A DNA stretch of 6,800 nucleotides from Kiritimatiellia bacterium (GCA_028822745.1 JAPKCZ010000108.1:1-6800), one strand, 5' to 3'. Shown: positions 1 through 5,774, numbered from the stretch's first letter. Notes: generated by a model not told the origin, from the letters alone. A program made the numbers and translations.

Positions 1-2
1 TT

Positions 3-203
3 TCCAATGCTGTGAGAGATAACGCGTGGGGTGTTCTTGATATCGACTTGGAGACGGTTGAAGAAGCCTTTTCACTTCCCGGAGAGTTTCACCGCGATCC
101 TGCCGACCGTTTTATCGTGGCTGCGGCCCGTTTGAACCGTCTGGTGGTACTGACCGCCGACCGAAAGATTCTCGATTACCCGCATGTGCAGAGCGCGATG
201 TAG
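3..203 (+). CDS. vapC: PIN-domain toxin, VapC-like, C-terminal part (cut by window edge)
   Basis: The frame is open from the left edge, so the start codon and the first half of the protein lie outside the window. The visible 66 residues contain the typical second half of a PIN-domain ribonuclease: an LPGEFHRDPADRFIVAAAR block, whose D-P-A-D-R carries a conserved metal-binding acid, then a beta-strand and LTADRKIL, whose Asp is the last acid of the site. VapC-type toxins cleave RNA (often tRNA or rRNA) using Mg2+ and are silenced by a cognate antitoxin, normally encoded just upstream; that position is off the edge. Nothing downstream looks like an antitoxin. The stop TAG is at 201-203. The fold family is well supported, but the RNA target and whether the toxin is active cannot be judged. 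Confidence 0.78.
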   Translation, partial: SNAVRDNAWGVLDIDLETVEEAFSLPGEFHRDPADRFIVAAARLNRLVVLTADRKILDYPHVQSAM

Positions 204-236
204 GCAGAGCGCTATCTCGTTAACACAAGGACCCAA

Positions 237-461
237 ATGAGAAGACGAACATTTATATCGGCAGCCGGGGCGGCAGCGGCCAGTACGGTTTTGCCAAAAT
301 TCGCCATCGCCAAATCAGCTGCATCGGCAAACAGCAAGGTGAATGAGACCCCCACGTTTCATGCGAACCTCTACGCCAAGCGCATGCAATGCTAGGCCGG
401 TGCGCTCGGAAAAATCATCTACTCCGAGAGCGGATACGATCATGACTTCGGGCCCAAGGGC
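237..461 (+). pseudogene. Remnant of a Tat-exported Gfo/Idh/MocA family oxidoreductase
   Basis: An ATG at 237 follows a good ribosome binding site (AAGGA at 226-231 region). It opens a twin-arginine signal peptide, MRRRTFISAAGAAAASTVLP, of the kind common on periplasmic Gfo/Idh/MocA NAD(P)-dependent sugar oxidoreductases. After about 37 residues the reading jumps to FHANLYAKRMQ, hits TAG at 393-395, and continues in the same frame with AGALGKIIYSESGYDHDF. That last block resembles the conserved 'G.LGKI.Y.E' segment that follows the catalytic EKP region of this family. The whole nucleotide-binding Rossmann half is absent between the signal peptide and this block, and nothing recognisable follows after about 461. 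I read this as an internal deletion plus a nonsense change plus 3' loss. A short secreted 52-residue peptide is the alternative, but it would not explain the in-frame similarity beyond the stop. Confidence 0.6.
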
Positions 462-573
462 TGCGTTCTCGCTCTGCTCTGTGTGTGCTCATCTTCTGTC
501 TCCATGATCACCCCCCTCATTCGTTCTCAGGATGGAGTCTCAATCACATTGACAAAGAGGGGAAGGCGTAGAT

Positions 574-661
574 TGGCGGAGGGAGAGGGATTCGAACCCC
601 CGGACGGTCTCCCGTCGCCGGTTTTCAAGACCGGTGCTTTCAACCGCTCAGCCATCCCTCC
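574..661 (-). tRNA. tRNA-Ser, anticodon UGA
   Basis: Read on the minus strand, the gene starts GGAGGGA at 661 and pairs with TCCCTCC at the 3' end, followed by discriminator G and an encoded CCA (574-576). The anticodon stem CCGGT/ACCGG encloses the loop CTTGAAA, giving anticodon TGA (plus-strand tca at 625-627). A long variable arm (GACGG paired with CCGTC) is the class II hallmark of tRNA-Ser. The T arm has the GGTTCGAAT loop region. At 88 nt with CCA its length is normal. It decodes UCA and related serine codons. The UGA anticodon separates it from selenocysteine tRNA, whose anticodon is UCA. Confidence 0.97.
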
Positions 662-704
662 GTGGGGTGTGACGCCAGTAAGGCGTTTGAGCAAGAAGAA
701 GGAG

Positions 705-733
705 AATATGGCAGAAACCGTTCGCAGATTCAA
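705..733 (-). promoter_or_regulatory. Candidate sigma70-type promoter for the tRNA-Ser gene
   Basis: On the minus strand, TTGAAT (plus 728-733) and CATATT (plus 705-710) are separated by exactly 17 bases. They match the -35 and -10 consensus at 4/6 each. Initiation would fall near 698, leaving a leader of roughly 35-40 nt before the mature tRNA 5' end at 661. The spacing and position fit, but the match is modest and was found by eye. Confidence 0.35.
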
Positions 734-1060
734 TACAGGACTTGGCGCAACGTAGTCAGAAATCAGTAGGATCGGCCCAATGGGACTGATCCAACCGATT
801 TCTCGGGGATTCTCCAAGCAGGCGATTGACAGGGCATTCGCCCATGACGATACTGTTTTTAACGATGTCTGCCACACCTTGGCAATGACGCGTCTATTAT
901 TCCCGGGGGGGGCGAATGAGTCGAATCAGGAGCAGCGGTGGTGGTATCGGAAGCGAAAAACGCTCAATGGCGGCGGAGAGCAGTTGTTCGTGATTTTGAA
1001 GGCCACAAGGTTGAGTTAACTCAGAGCTGAGTGCGCAAGCTTTCGGCACTCACGCTGCGT
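734..1060. other. Gene-free stretch with a palindrome and a small hairpin
   Basis: I see no convincing gene here. The open frame at 780-1019 has no recognisable domain, no clear ribosome binding site and unremarkable composition. There is a run of eight G at 905-912 preceded by CCC. A perfect 12-bp palindrome TGAGTTAACTCA lies at 1012-1023, followed closely by a 7-bp stem (TGAGTGC at 1028-1034, GCACTCA at 1046-1052) with an 11-nt loop. Neither is followed by a T tract on either strand, so I do not call a terminator. The palindrome could be an operator-like site, but nothing next to it suggests a regulator. Confidence 0.4.
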
Positions 1061-1089
1061 TACCCTAATCTTTACCGTTGTCTGATCTG
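1061..1089 (+). repeat. Dispersed repeat, single-arm copy (TACCCTAATCTTTACC type)
   Basis: This 29-base stretch matches 4480-4508 at 25 of 29 positions, including the core TAATCTTTACC. At 4476-4540 the same sequence is the left arm of a long imperfect hairpin. Here the right arm is missing. It lies just downstream of the DUF2780 gene stop, as the other copy lies just downstream of the isomerase gene, so it may be a remnant of an element that settles at gene 3' ends. Confidence 0.6.
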
Positions 1090-1129
1090 GCTGCTGTTCA
1101 TGCTGTCGGGCGAACAGCACCCAACGATC

Positions 1130-1513
1130 CTACATATATTTCTGGAGCAGGATCTTCAAGTCCACGCCGCTTTTTTCCTGCACAACCTCGCCGACGATGG
1201 TGGCGAATTTGGGGATCAGGCTTCTGTCCAGGTTTAGTGCGCTGAAGCCTGTCGCCAATTTGGCGAGAACGGCAACTTTTTCTCCGCCAATGGCTGAGGC
1301 AAGACCGCCCAGTAACTTGGCGCCGCCACGACCACCGGTGTCGGGGCTCGCTTTAATGAGGTCGTCGATGTTCCCAAGGGCGTCCGCCAGGCTTGAGAAG
1401 TCTGCGCCGCTCAGCTTTTCTTTCGCTATCTTAAAGAGTAGACCGGCACCGCCTTTTGCCTGCGCCTCTCCAATGCCGAGTTCGCTGACGAGTTTTGCGA
1501 TCAGTGTGTCCAT
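1130..1513 (-). CDS. DUF2780 family protein
   Basis: This 127-residue protein belongs to the DUF2780 family, which has no established function. The family hallmark is the N-terminal MDTLIAKLVSELGIGEAQAK followed by GGAGLLFKIAKEKL (residues about 21-34). Next comes a small helical segment, a Gly-rich stretch (about 74-90, GGRGGAKLLGGLASAIGG), and a C-terminal helical block ending KILLQKYM. There is no signal peptide or membrane segment, so it is probably cytoplasmic and helical. I chose the ATG at 1513-1511 because AAAGGA sits at the right distance upstream and because homologues start at this point; the open frame runs much further upstream, but only through repeat DNA and antisense to the phosphofructokinase. 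It lies 169 bases downstream of that gene on the same strand, with a repeat hairpin between them, so co-transcription is uncertain. Confidence 0.8.
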   Translation of the reverse strand: MDTLIAKLVSELGIGEAQAKGGAGLLFKIAKEKLSGADFSSLADALGNIDDLIKASPDTGGRGGAKLLGGLASAIGGEKVAVLAKLATGFSALNLDRSLIPKFATIVGEVVQEKSGVDLKILLQKYM

Positions 1514-1567
1514 GGTGTTTCCTTTGTGCTGTTCTGTTTTTGTGGCACTTAATAGATCGAAGATAAG

Positions 1568-1658
1568 ATTAACCACGCAGTACGCAGAGGACACGGAGAG
1601 GAGAAGAAATGGATTCCGTAACCTCTTCTCGGCGTTCTCTGAGTCCTCCGCGGTTAAT
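1568..1658. repeat. Imperfect inverted repeat of the CACGCAGAGGACACGGAG type
   Basis: The left arm (1568-1606) begins ATTAACCACGCAG and ends GAGAAG. The right arm (1625-1658) begins CTTCTC and ends GCGGTTAAT. The outer 7 bp and inner 6 bp are perfectly complementary, and about 14 of 20 positions between them pair, with a 5-nt offset. The transcript could form a long hairpin in the gap between the phosphofructokinase and the DUF2780 gene. Related 9-nt-periodic sequences are scattered in many environmental bacterial genomes (recalled, not searched). There is no T tract, so it is not a standard terminator. Confidence 0.65.
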
Positions 1659-1677
1659 GTTCCCTTGGGCCAATGGG
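1637..1677 (+). repeat. Dispersed repeat copy A (matches 5685-5734)
   Basis: From CTCTGAGTCCTCCG through GGTTAAT to CCAATGGG, this stretch matches 5685-5734 in the same orientation. The final 25 bases agree at 20 positions. Copy B carries about nine extra bases (TGAACTCTG) in the middle, which looks like one more unit of an internal period. Copy A overlaps the right arm of the hairpin at 1568-1658 and runs into eight G at 1675-1682, directly next to the stop codon of the phosphofructokinase gene. Confidence 0.6.
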
Positions 1678-1682
1678 GGGGG

Positions 1683-2948
1683 TTAGCTGAGGTTGGCAGG
1701 TTGGCCGGTGTTGTCCAAGATGGCCTGCCAGAGAAGGCCGTCGGGGTTGATGCATTTACGCTGTTCAACGGCTTTCTCGACGGGGACATGCACGAAATGG
1801 CCGTTCCACAGGCCGATGATGATGCCGGTACGTCCTGACATGGCGGCGTGGACCGCATGTGCGCCCAGTTGAAAGCAAAAAACGGAGTCGTTGGCCGTGG
1901 CTGGTGCGCTACGGATGATGTAGGAGGGGTCGACGTACTTCATGTAGGCCGGCGTCCCCAGCGCCTCAAAATGATTGCTGATCGCTTGCTTGAGGAAGAG
2001 ACCGATGTCGCCGAACTTGACGTTTCCGGAGGCATCATTGCCTTGCGATTGCACATAGGCTTGGCCTGCACCTTCGGCCACAACAATCACAGCGTGCGAC
2101 TTTTTCGTCAGACGTTTTTCCAGATAGTCGAACAAACGCTCGAGGGTGAAAGGCACTTCCGGCACCAGCACGAGGTTGACATCGCTGGACGCCAGGGACG
2201 CATGCGCCGCGACAAAGCCCGACTCGCGTCCCATCAGTTTCACGAGACCAACGCCGTTGCGCACGGACTGGGCTTCCTTGTGAATGCCCGTGATGGGGGC
2301 CCGGCTCATGGCGACGGCGGTATCGAAGCCAAAAGTACGCTCCGTATAGTTGACGTCGTTATCGATGGTTTTTGGAATACCGACGATGGCGATATCGAGT
2401 CCGCGCCGCCTGACTTCGGCGGTAATTTCGCTGCTGCCGCGCTGCGTGCCGTCGCCCCCAATGGTGAACAGCATGCGCACACCCTGGGCGGCGAGGTGGT
2501 CGACGATGTCGTTGGTGTCCTGGCGACCGCGCGAGGAGCCTAGAATGGTTCCGCCATCGTTATGAATGTCCTCAACGAGCTCAGGTGTCAGCGCAATGGG
2601 ATCATGTCCGTAGGTTTGAATGAGCCCTTCGTAACCGTAACGGAAGCCAAGGATACGGCGAACCCCGTAGCGGTCATGCAGGACCATGGTCAGCGCGCGA
2701 ATGACATCGTTAAGGCCGGGGCACAGACCGCCACAGGTCACGATGCCGGCAACAACCTCGGTCGGATCGAAGTGGATGCAGCGGCGCGGGCCCGCCAGTT
2801 CCAGCGTTTCGGCCTTCGGGTGCACCCCATCTGGGCTCGTGGTCGCATCGACAAGCACACGCGTATCGTCGCGCACGTAGGTGCGGCTTTTCAGTGGCGT
2901 TTCCATACGGCATTCACCGAGCGGCCCCAAGGTAATAGATTTGTTCAT
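1683..2948 (-). CDS. pfkA: ATP-dependent 6-phosphofructokinase, plant-type (TP0108-like) subfamily
   Basis: This 421-residue enzyme of the PFK-A superfamily phosphorylates fructose 6-phosphate to fructose 1,6-bisphosphate in cytoplasmic glycolysis. The motifs run in order: GGLCPGLNDVIR (73-84), GGTILGSSRG (132-141), GGDGT (164-168), PKTIDNDV (192-199, with the catalytic TID), MGRESG (239-244), PEVPF (263-267), AEG (291-293) and PSYIIRS (341-347). The Gly in GGDGT (Asp in PPi-dependent enzymes) suggests ATP use, although the Lys of PKTIDND is shared with PPi enzymes; plant-type ATP-PFKs have exactly this pair. Length and the long N-terminal extension fit that subfamily. I kept the first ATG (2948-2946) because LGECRMETPL looks like the conserved start region; an ATG 14 codons later is possible. 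The stop abuts a C8 tract and repeat copy A. Confidence 0.93.
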   Translation of the reverse strand: MNKSITLGPLGECRMETPLKSRTYVRDDTRVLVDATTSPDGVHPKAETLELAGPRRCIHFDPTEVVAGIVTCGGLCPGLNDVIRALTMVLHDRYGVRRILGFRYGYEGLIQTYGHDPIALTPELVEDIHNDGGTILGSSRGRQDTNDIVDHLAAQGVRMLFTIGGDGTQRGSSEITAEVRRRGLDIAIVGIPKTIDNDVNYTERTFGFDTAVAMSRAPITGIHKEAQSVRNGVGLVKLMGRESGFVAAHASLASSDVNLVLVPEVPFTLERLFDYLEKRLTKKSHAVIVVAEGAGQAYVQSQGNDASGNVKFGDIGLFLKQAISNHFEALGTPAYMKYVDPSYIIRSAPATANDSVFCFQLGAHAVHAAMSGRTGIIIGLWNGHFVHVPVEKAVEQRKCINPDGLLWQAILDNTGQPANLS

Positions 2949-3133
2949 TTTAGGCTCAATTTCGCGTTTTCTTACAATTGCTTAGCACAATAGCGCCTTT
3001 CGGTCGCAAAGGCACGCGATTTTGCTTTCCCTGTATTGCTAAAAGTGGTCTACTGCACGGCTCAATACCCCGCGCCGTAGCATAAGTTGATGGCCTACGA
3101 TATGGGGATCTCAGTTTGGTGATGGCATCAGCT

Positions 3134-3161
3134 TTGGCCTGTTGGTTTGAAAATCCATAAT
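3134..3161 (+). promoter_or_regulatory. Candidate sigma70-type promoter for the lipoprotein isomerase gene
   Basis: TTGGCC (3134-3139, 4/6) and CATAAT (3156-3161, 5/6) are spaced 16 bases apart. Transcription would begin near 3168, giving a leader of about 90 nt to the GTG at 3258. This also argues against the earlier in-frame TTG at 3147, which would lie inside the promoter. Confidence 0.42.
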
Positions 3162-3257
3162 AGGCTGCGCCTTCTCCTCCATGTAGCTATCGAAATTAAT
3201 TGTGGGATGTTCGGCTCCGGTGAAGACGGAGCGAAGACCCGGAAGGATGTTATTGCC

Positions 3258-4442
3258 GTGAAATATGAGACCCTTGCTATCGCTTTGAGTATTTGCGCTA
3301 TGCTGTCGTGTGTTGTTGGATGTGGAAGCAAAGATGACGCGTCATCTTCGACTGCCGAGGGATTGAGCGAACCGCCGACTCCGCCAACCGCATCAGAAGG
3401 TTCATCCAGCGAAGGATCTTCGAGCGAAGGATCTTCAAACGGTGCTCCAAGCACAAACGCTTCTGCTGAACAGCCATCTCCAGATACTGTCATTGTGACC
3501 GTTGACGGCAAATCGCTAACCACCGGCATGGCCATGGGTATGGCGCAGGAAATGGCGGCGCGTCAAGGCGTGCCACCTCAGATGATGGAACAGTTCATGG
3601 GCCAGATGGGTGCTCGTTTGAATGAACAGATCGTGGATCAGTTTATTGGACGTACACTGGTTGAAAACGAAGCTGCACGTGTGATGCCCGCTGCAAGCGA
3701 CGAAGAAGTCGACGTCGTGCTGGCGCGCCTGAAAACAACCCTTCCAGAAGGCATGACGCTTGAAGCCGCGTTGGCCGCTCAGAACCAAACCGAAGCGGAA
3801 CTTCGGGCCAGCATCGGCGCCAGTGAACAGGTTCGTAAACTCTACGAAGAAAAGACGGCTAGCCTGCAATCTTGCACGGACGAAGCGGTTAACGCTTTCT
3901 ATACGAACAACGTTGAGCGTTTCAAGACGGAAGAGTCGATCACGGCCAGCCACATTCTGATCTCATGCGAGGCATCGGCCGATGAAGCCGCCCACGCGAC
4001 TGCCAAGGCAGAAGCTGAAGCTGTTCTGGTTGAACTCGGAGAGGGCGGCGATTTCGCCGAGCTCGCCAAGACGCGTTCGTCCTGCCCCAGCAAAGACCGT
4101 GGCGGCGTGCTTGGTACATTTGCACGCGGCAAGATGGTTCCGGAATTCGAAGCGGCCGCTTTCTCACAGGAATTGGGTAAAGTTGGTTCTGTCGTGAAAA
4201 CGCAGTTCGGCTACCACATCATTTTGGCTACCGAAAAAGTCGACGCGGGTCAACAACCTCTTGAGGCGGTTTCCGACGGTATCCGCACGCAGATCGATGG
4301 CCAAGCGAAGGATGAACTGTTCACGTCGTTCGTTGATTCGCTCCGTGAAAACGCAACCATCGCATATGCCGCAGGTGCCGGGCCGGCAGCTAAGGCCCCA
4401 GTCGTCGAGACCCCAGCAACTGAGGCTCCAGCGGCCCAGTAA
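3258..4442 (+). CDS. Lipoprotein peptidyl-prolyl cis-trans isomerase, SurA/PpiC (parvulin) type
   Basis: This is a 394-residue envelope foldase. From the GTG at 3258 the protein begins VKYETLAIALSICAMLSCVVGC, a lipoprotein signal with lipobox V-V-G-C and acylated Cys at residue 22. A Ser/Glu/Pro-rich flexible linker follows to about residue 70, then a helical SurA-N-like region (about 75-215; note MAQEMAARQGVPPQMMEQFM), a single parvulin domain (about 225-328: ASHILISCEA, FAELAKTRSSCPSKDRGGVL, FGYHIILATE) and an Ala/Pro-rich tail. The parvulin catalyses prolyl isomerisation and the N-terminal region probably binds unfolded clients. I chose GTG because it puts the signal peptide at the N-terminus and has AAGGA 10 bases upstream. 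One PPIase domain with a lipid anchor is closer in architecture to PrsA or PpiD than to soluble two-domain SurA. Confidence 0.9.
   Translation: MKYETLAIALSICAMLSCVVGCGSKDDASSSTAEGLSEPPTPPTASEGSSSEGSSSEGSSNGAPSTNASAEQPSPDTVIVTVDGKSLTTGMAMGMAQEMAARQGVPPQMMEQFMGQMGARLNEQIVDQFIGRTLVENEAARVMPAASDEEVDVVLARLKTTLPEGMTLEAALAAQNQTEAELRASIGASEQVRKLYEEKTASLQSCTDEAVNAFYTNNVERFKTEESITASHILISCEASADEAAHATAKAEAEAVLVELGEGGDFAELAKTRSSCPSKDRGGVLGTFARGKMVPEFEAAAFSQELGKVGSVVKTQFGYHIILATEKVDAGQQPLEAVSDGIRTQIDGQAKDELFTSFVDSLRENATIAYAAGAGPAAKAPVVETPATEAPAAQ
3396..3440 (+). repeat. Three 15-bp tandem repeats in the lipoprotein linker
   Basis: Three head-to-tail 15-base units (GAAGGTTCATCCAGC, GAAGGATCTTCGAGC, GAAGGATCTTCAAAC) encode (EGSS[S/N])x3. 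Units two and three are nearly identical. In-frame gain or loss of units would change only the length of the tether between the lipid anchor and the folded part. Confidence 0.85.
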
Positions 4443-4475
4443 GGCTCAGGTCTATAGCCGCACAGAAATGCCTCG

Positions 4476-4540
4476 TCTTTACCGTAATCTTTACCATTGT
4501 CTTGTCTGCTTCAAGACTTGGGTAAAGATTAGGGCAAAGA
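4476..4540. repeat. Long imperfect hairpin of the TAATCTTTACC repeat family
   Basis: The left arm, from 4476, carries CTTTACCGTAATCTTTACC and then GTCTTG. The right arm carries CAAGAC, then GGTAAAGATTA and GGGCAAAG, ending at 4540. The 11-bp TAATCTTTACC/GGTAAAGATTA stem is perfect, the inner GTCTTG/CAAGAC stem is perfect across a 3x3 internal loop, and the outer 9 bp have two mismatches; the loop is about 7 nt. It begins about 35 bases after the stop of the isomerase gene. It could attenuate read-through or protect the mRNA 3' end, but no T tract follows, so a classical terminator is not supported. The left arm recurs at 1061-1089. Confidence 0.75.
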
Positions 4541-4631
4541 TAGAGATGCAGAACGGCGACGTGACACCTAATGTATTTTAGCCGTGCTCGTACATCTGCG
4601 AGTGCAGCGGAACGCTCGCACGCGCAAAGCT

Positions 4632-5342
4632 ATGTTTGAAGAACTCGACTACCAACAGACCGAACTCGGCGAGCTGATTCTACAGCGCCGCAGCGCCGTC
4701 GAGGTCGACGGGCGTGATGTCTTCGAGGTGAAGCTGAACGACGAGTATCTGATGTCGTCGCTTTTTGTCGATGGCGAAGTCGCGCTCACTGAGCTGGGTT
4801 TGGCCGCCTTGAGCGGCTCGGCATGGGACGTGGTTGTGGGCGGGCTCGGACTGGGCTTTACTGCTGCGGCGACGCTGACCTGCGACGCTCTTTCCCGTTT
4901 GACTGTGGTGGAGGCCCTTGGGCCTGTCATTGACTGGCATCGCCGTGAGCTCGTGCCCAACGGCGCTCTCCTCAGCAACGATGCGCGTTGTCAGTATCTG
5001 CACGCCGACTTTTTTGCTTTAGCGCGCGGGCAGGGCTTCGATCCCGCCCATGCCGGTCATCAGTTCGACGCGATCCTTCTGGATATCGATCATACGCCGG
5101 ACGCCTTGCTCAACCCGAGCCATGCGGATTTCTACAGCCTCCCTGGATTAACGCGATTGCGTGACTTCATCAAGCCGGGTGGGGTCTTTGCGCTGTGGTC
5201 CAACGACGAGCCGGATGCGCCGTTCTTGGACATGCTTCGTAGCGTGTTTGATGAAGCAGAAGGCCATGTGGTTCGTTTTGAGAACCCCGTCCAAGGCGGT
5301 ACAGCGACGAACGGTGTCTACGTCGCCCGCGTGTCGGCGTAA
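4632..5342 (+). CDS. Spermidine-synthase-like (PABS fold) protein, probably not a true polyamine synthase
   Basis: This 236-residue protein has the Rossmann fold of the aminopropyltransferase/methyltransferase group. A beta-strand N-terminal region (LGELILQRR, LNDEYLMSSL) is followed by the nucleotide-binding loop VVVGGLGLGF (67-76), an acidic strand end VVEALGPVIDWHR, DAILLDIDHTPD (146-157) and PGGVFALWSNDEPD. SpeE enzymes have GGGDGG and a D-x-x-D catalytic pair; here the loop is GGLGLG and the second Asp position reads His (D-I-D-H), so polyamine synthesis is doubtful. Such proteins are often annotated 'spermidine synthase' without proof. Use of SAM or decarboxylated SAM is an inference. 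I chose the ATG at 4632 because homologues (as recalled) begin MFEELDYQ; the GTG at 4584 adds 16 Arg-rich residues with no ribosome site. It follows the isomerase gene by 189 bases across a hairpin, so a shared transcript is possible but unproven. Confidence 0.8.
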   Translation: MFEELDYQQTELGELILQRRSAVEVDGRDVFEVKLNDEYLMSSLFVDGEVALTELGLAALSGSAWDVVVGGLGLGFTAAATLTCDALSRLTVVEALGPVIDWHRRELVPNGALLSNDARCQYLHADFFALARGQGFDPAHAGHQFDAILLDIDHTPDALLNPSHADFYSLPGLTRLRDFIKPGGVFALWSNDEPDAPFLDMLRSVFDEAEGHVVRFENPVQGGTATNGVYVARVSA

Positions 5343-5384
5343 GGGCTGCTGAACGTTCCTGAACGCTCAAGCGAAATTGCGCTC

Positions 5385-5452
5385 GTAATCGTAATCCTGA
5401 TCATAATCTTAATCGGTTTTTTTTAGGCAACCTCAGGATTAGGATTAAGATT
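5385..5452. repeat. GATTNN hexamer arrays, facing each other around a T8 tract
   Basis: Five tandem hexamers of the form NNAATC (GTAATC, GTAATC, CTGATC, ATAATC, TTAATC) occupy 5385-5414. A T8 tract follows at 5417-5424. Three hexamers of the opposite sense (AGGATT, AGGATT, AAGATT) lie at 5435-5452. AATCTTAATC (5405-5414) is exactly complementary to GATTAAGATT (5443-5452), so the region can fold. The array resumes at 5743-5752 beyond the 290-bp segment. The region lies between convergent gene ends. Similar hexamers are recalled from Kiritimatiellota/Lentisphaerota-like genomes. Confidence 0.7.
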
Positions 5453-5742
5453 CACTAGCATCCCATAGGGCTGAATATCGGGCATGAAAAAGCCGCTTTT
5501 CTTCAGCGCTGAGTTGACCGAATATGTATTTTCACAACGCGAAACGTGGGCGAAGACCCGGTCGTGCTTCTTGGGCTCTGCAAAAGCGGCGTCGCCGGGC
5601 TCGTTATCCTCGCCCTCTGCCGCCGCACTCCAAATTCAAGAGCCCAAAAAAATGTGAGTTACAACGAGGGCGTTGCCCGCACGGCTCTGCGTCCTCCGTG
5701 AACTCTGTGGTTAATCTTTTCTTTGGCCTATGGGATGCTAGT
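5453..5742. mobile_element. Putative 290-bp non-coding insertion with terminal inverted repeats (MITE-like)
   Basis: CACTAGCATCCCATAGG at the left (5453-5469) is perfectly inverted at the right as CCTATGGGATGCTAGTG (5727-5743). The 10-base sequence GATTAAGATT stands directly on both sides (5443-5452 and 5743-5752, overlapping the right repeat by one base). Removing the segment would rejoin an uninterrupted GATTNN hexamer array. This is the pattern of a small transposon with a target duplication. The interior encodes no transposase. It contains a 10-bp palindrome TCAGCGCTGA and repeat copy B near the right end. Caution: in a hexamer array, direct repeats can arise by periodicity alone, so the target duplication is suggestive only. 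Confidence 0.5.
5685..5734 (+). repeat. Dispersed repeat copy B (matches 1637-1677)
   Basis: CTCTGCGTCCTCCG, an extra TGAACTCTG, then TGGTTAAT and a tail ending GGCCTATGGG match copy A. The last eight bases also form the inner part of the right terminal inverted repeat of the putative 290-bp element. So the dispersed family and the element ends share sequence. Confidence 0.6.
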
Positions 5743-5774
5743 GATTAAGATTAAGAACGCAATCGAACGGCCGC

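Noticed and set aside
483..755. Plus-strand 90-residue open frame with EGEGFEPPDGLPSPVFKTGAFNRSAIPP
   Set aside because: It is the antisense reading of the same tRNA gene plus flanking DNA.
527..877. Minus-strand 116-residue open frame containing GGMAERLKAPVLKTGDG
   Set aside because: That peptide is the well-known false translation of a tRNA-Ser gene; the frame overlaps the tRNA at 574-661.
780..1019. Plus-strand 79-residue open frame
   Set aside because: No domain, no clear ribosome binding site, and the sequence looks like intergenic DNA with a G8 run.
1091..1122. Small stem TGCTGT/ACAGCA downstream of the DUF2780 gene as a terminator
   Set aside because: Only 6 bp, with no T tract on the minus strand.
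1514..1858. Upstream extension of the DUF2780 reading frame
   Set aside because: It runs through the repeat hairpin and antisense to the PFK 3' end; the good ribosome site and homologues support the start at 1513.
1848..2993. Several plus-strand open frames antisense to the plant-type PFK
   Set aside because: The minus-strand frame has all PFK motifs over its whole length; these are shadow frames in GC-rich coding DNA.
3147..3257. Upstream TTG start for the lipoprotein isomerase
   Set aside because: It would bury the lipoprotein signal peptide behind 37 polar residues and would start within the candidate promoter.
5385..5424. Rho-independent terminator using the T8 tract after the spermidine-synthase-like gene
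   Set aside because: No GC-rich stem lies immediately before the T8; the pairing arms lie on both sides of it, so the T tract would be in the loop.
5524..5748. Plus-strand 74-residue Arg/Pro-rich open frame
   Set aside because: It lies entirely inside the putative 290-bp repeat element and runs through repeat copy B; composition and placement argue against a gene.
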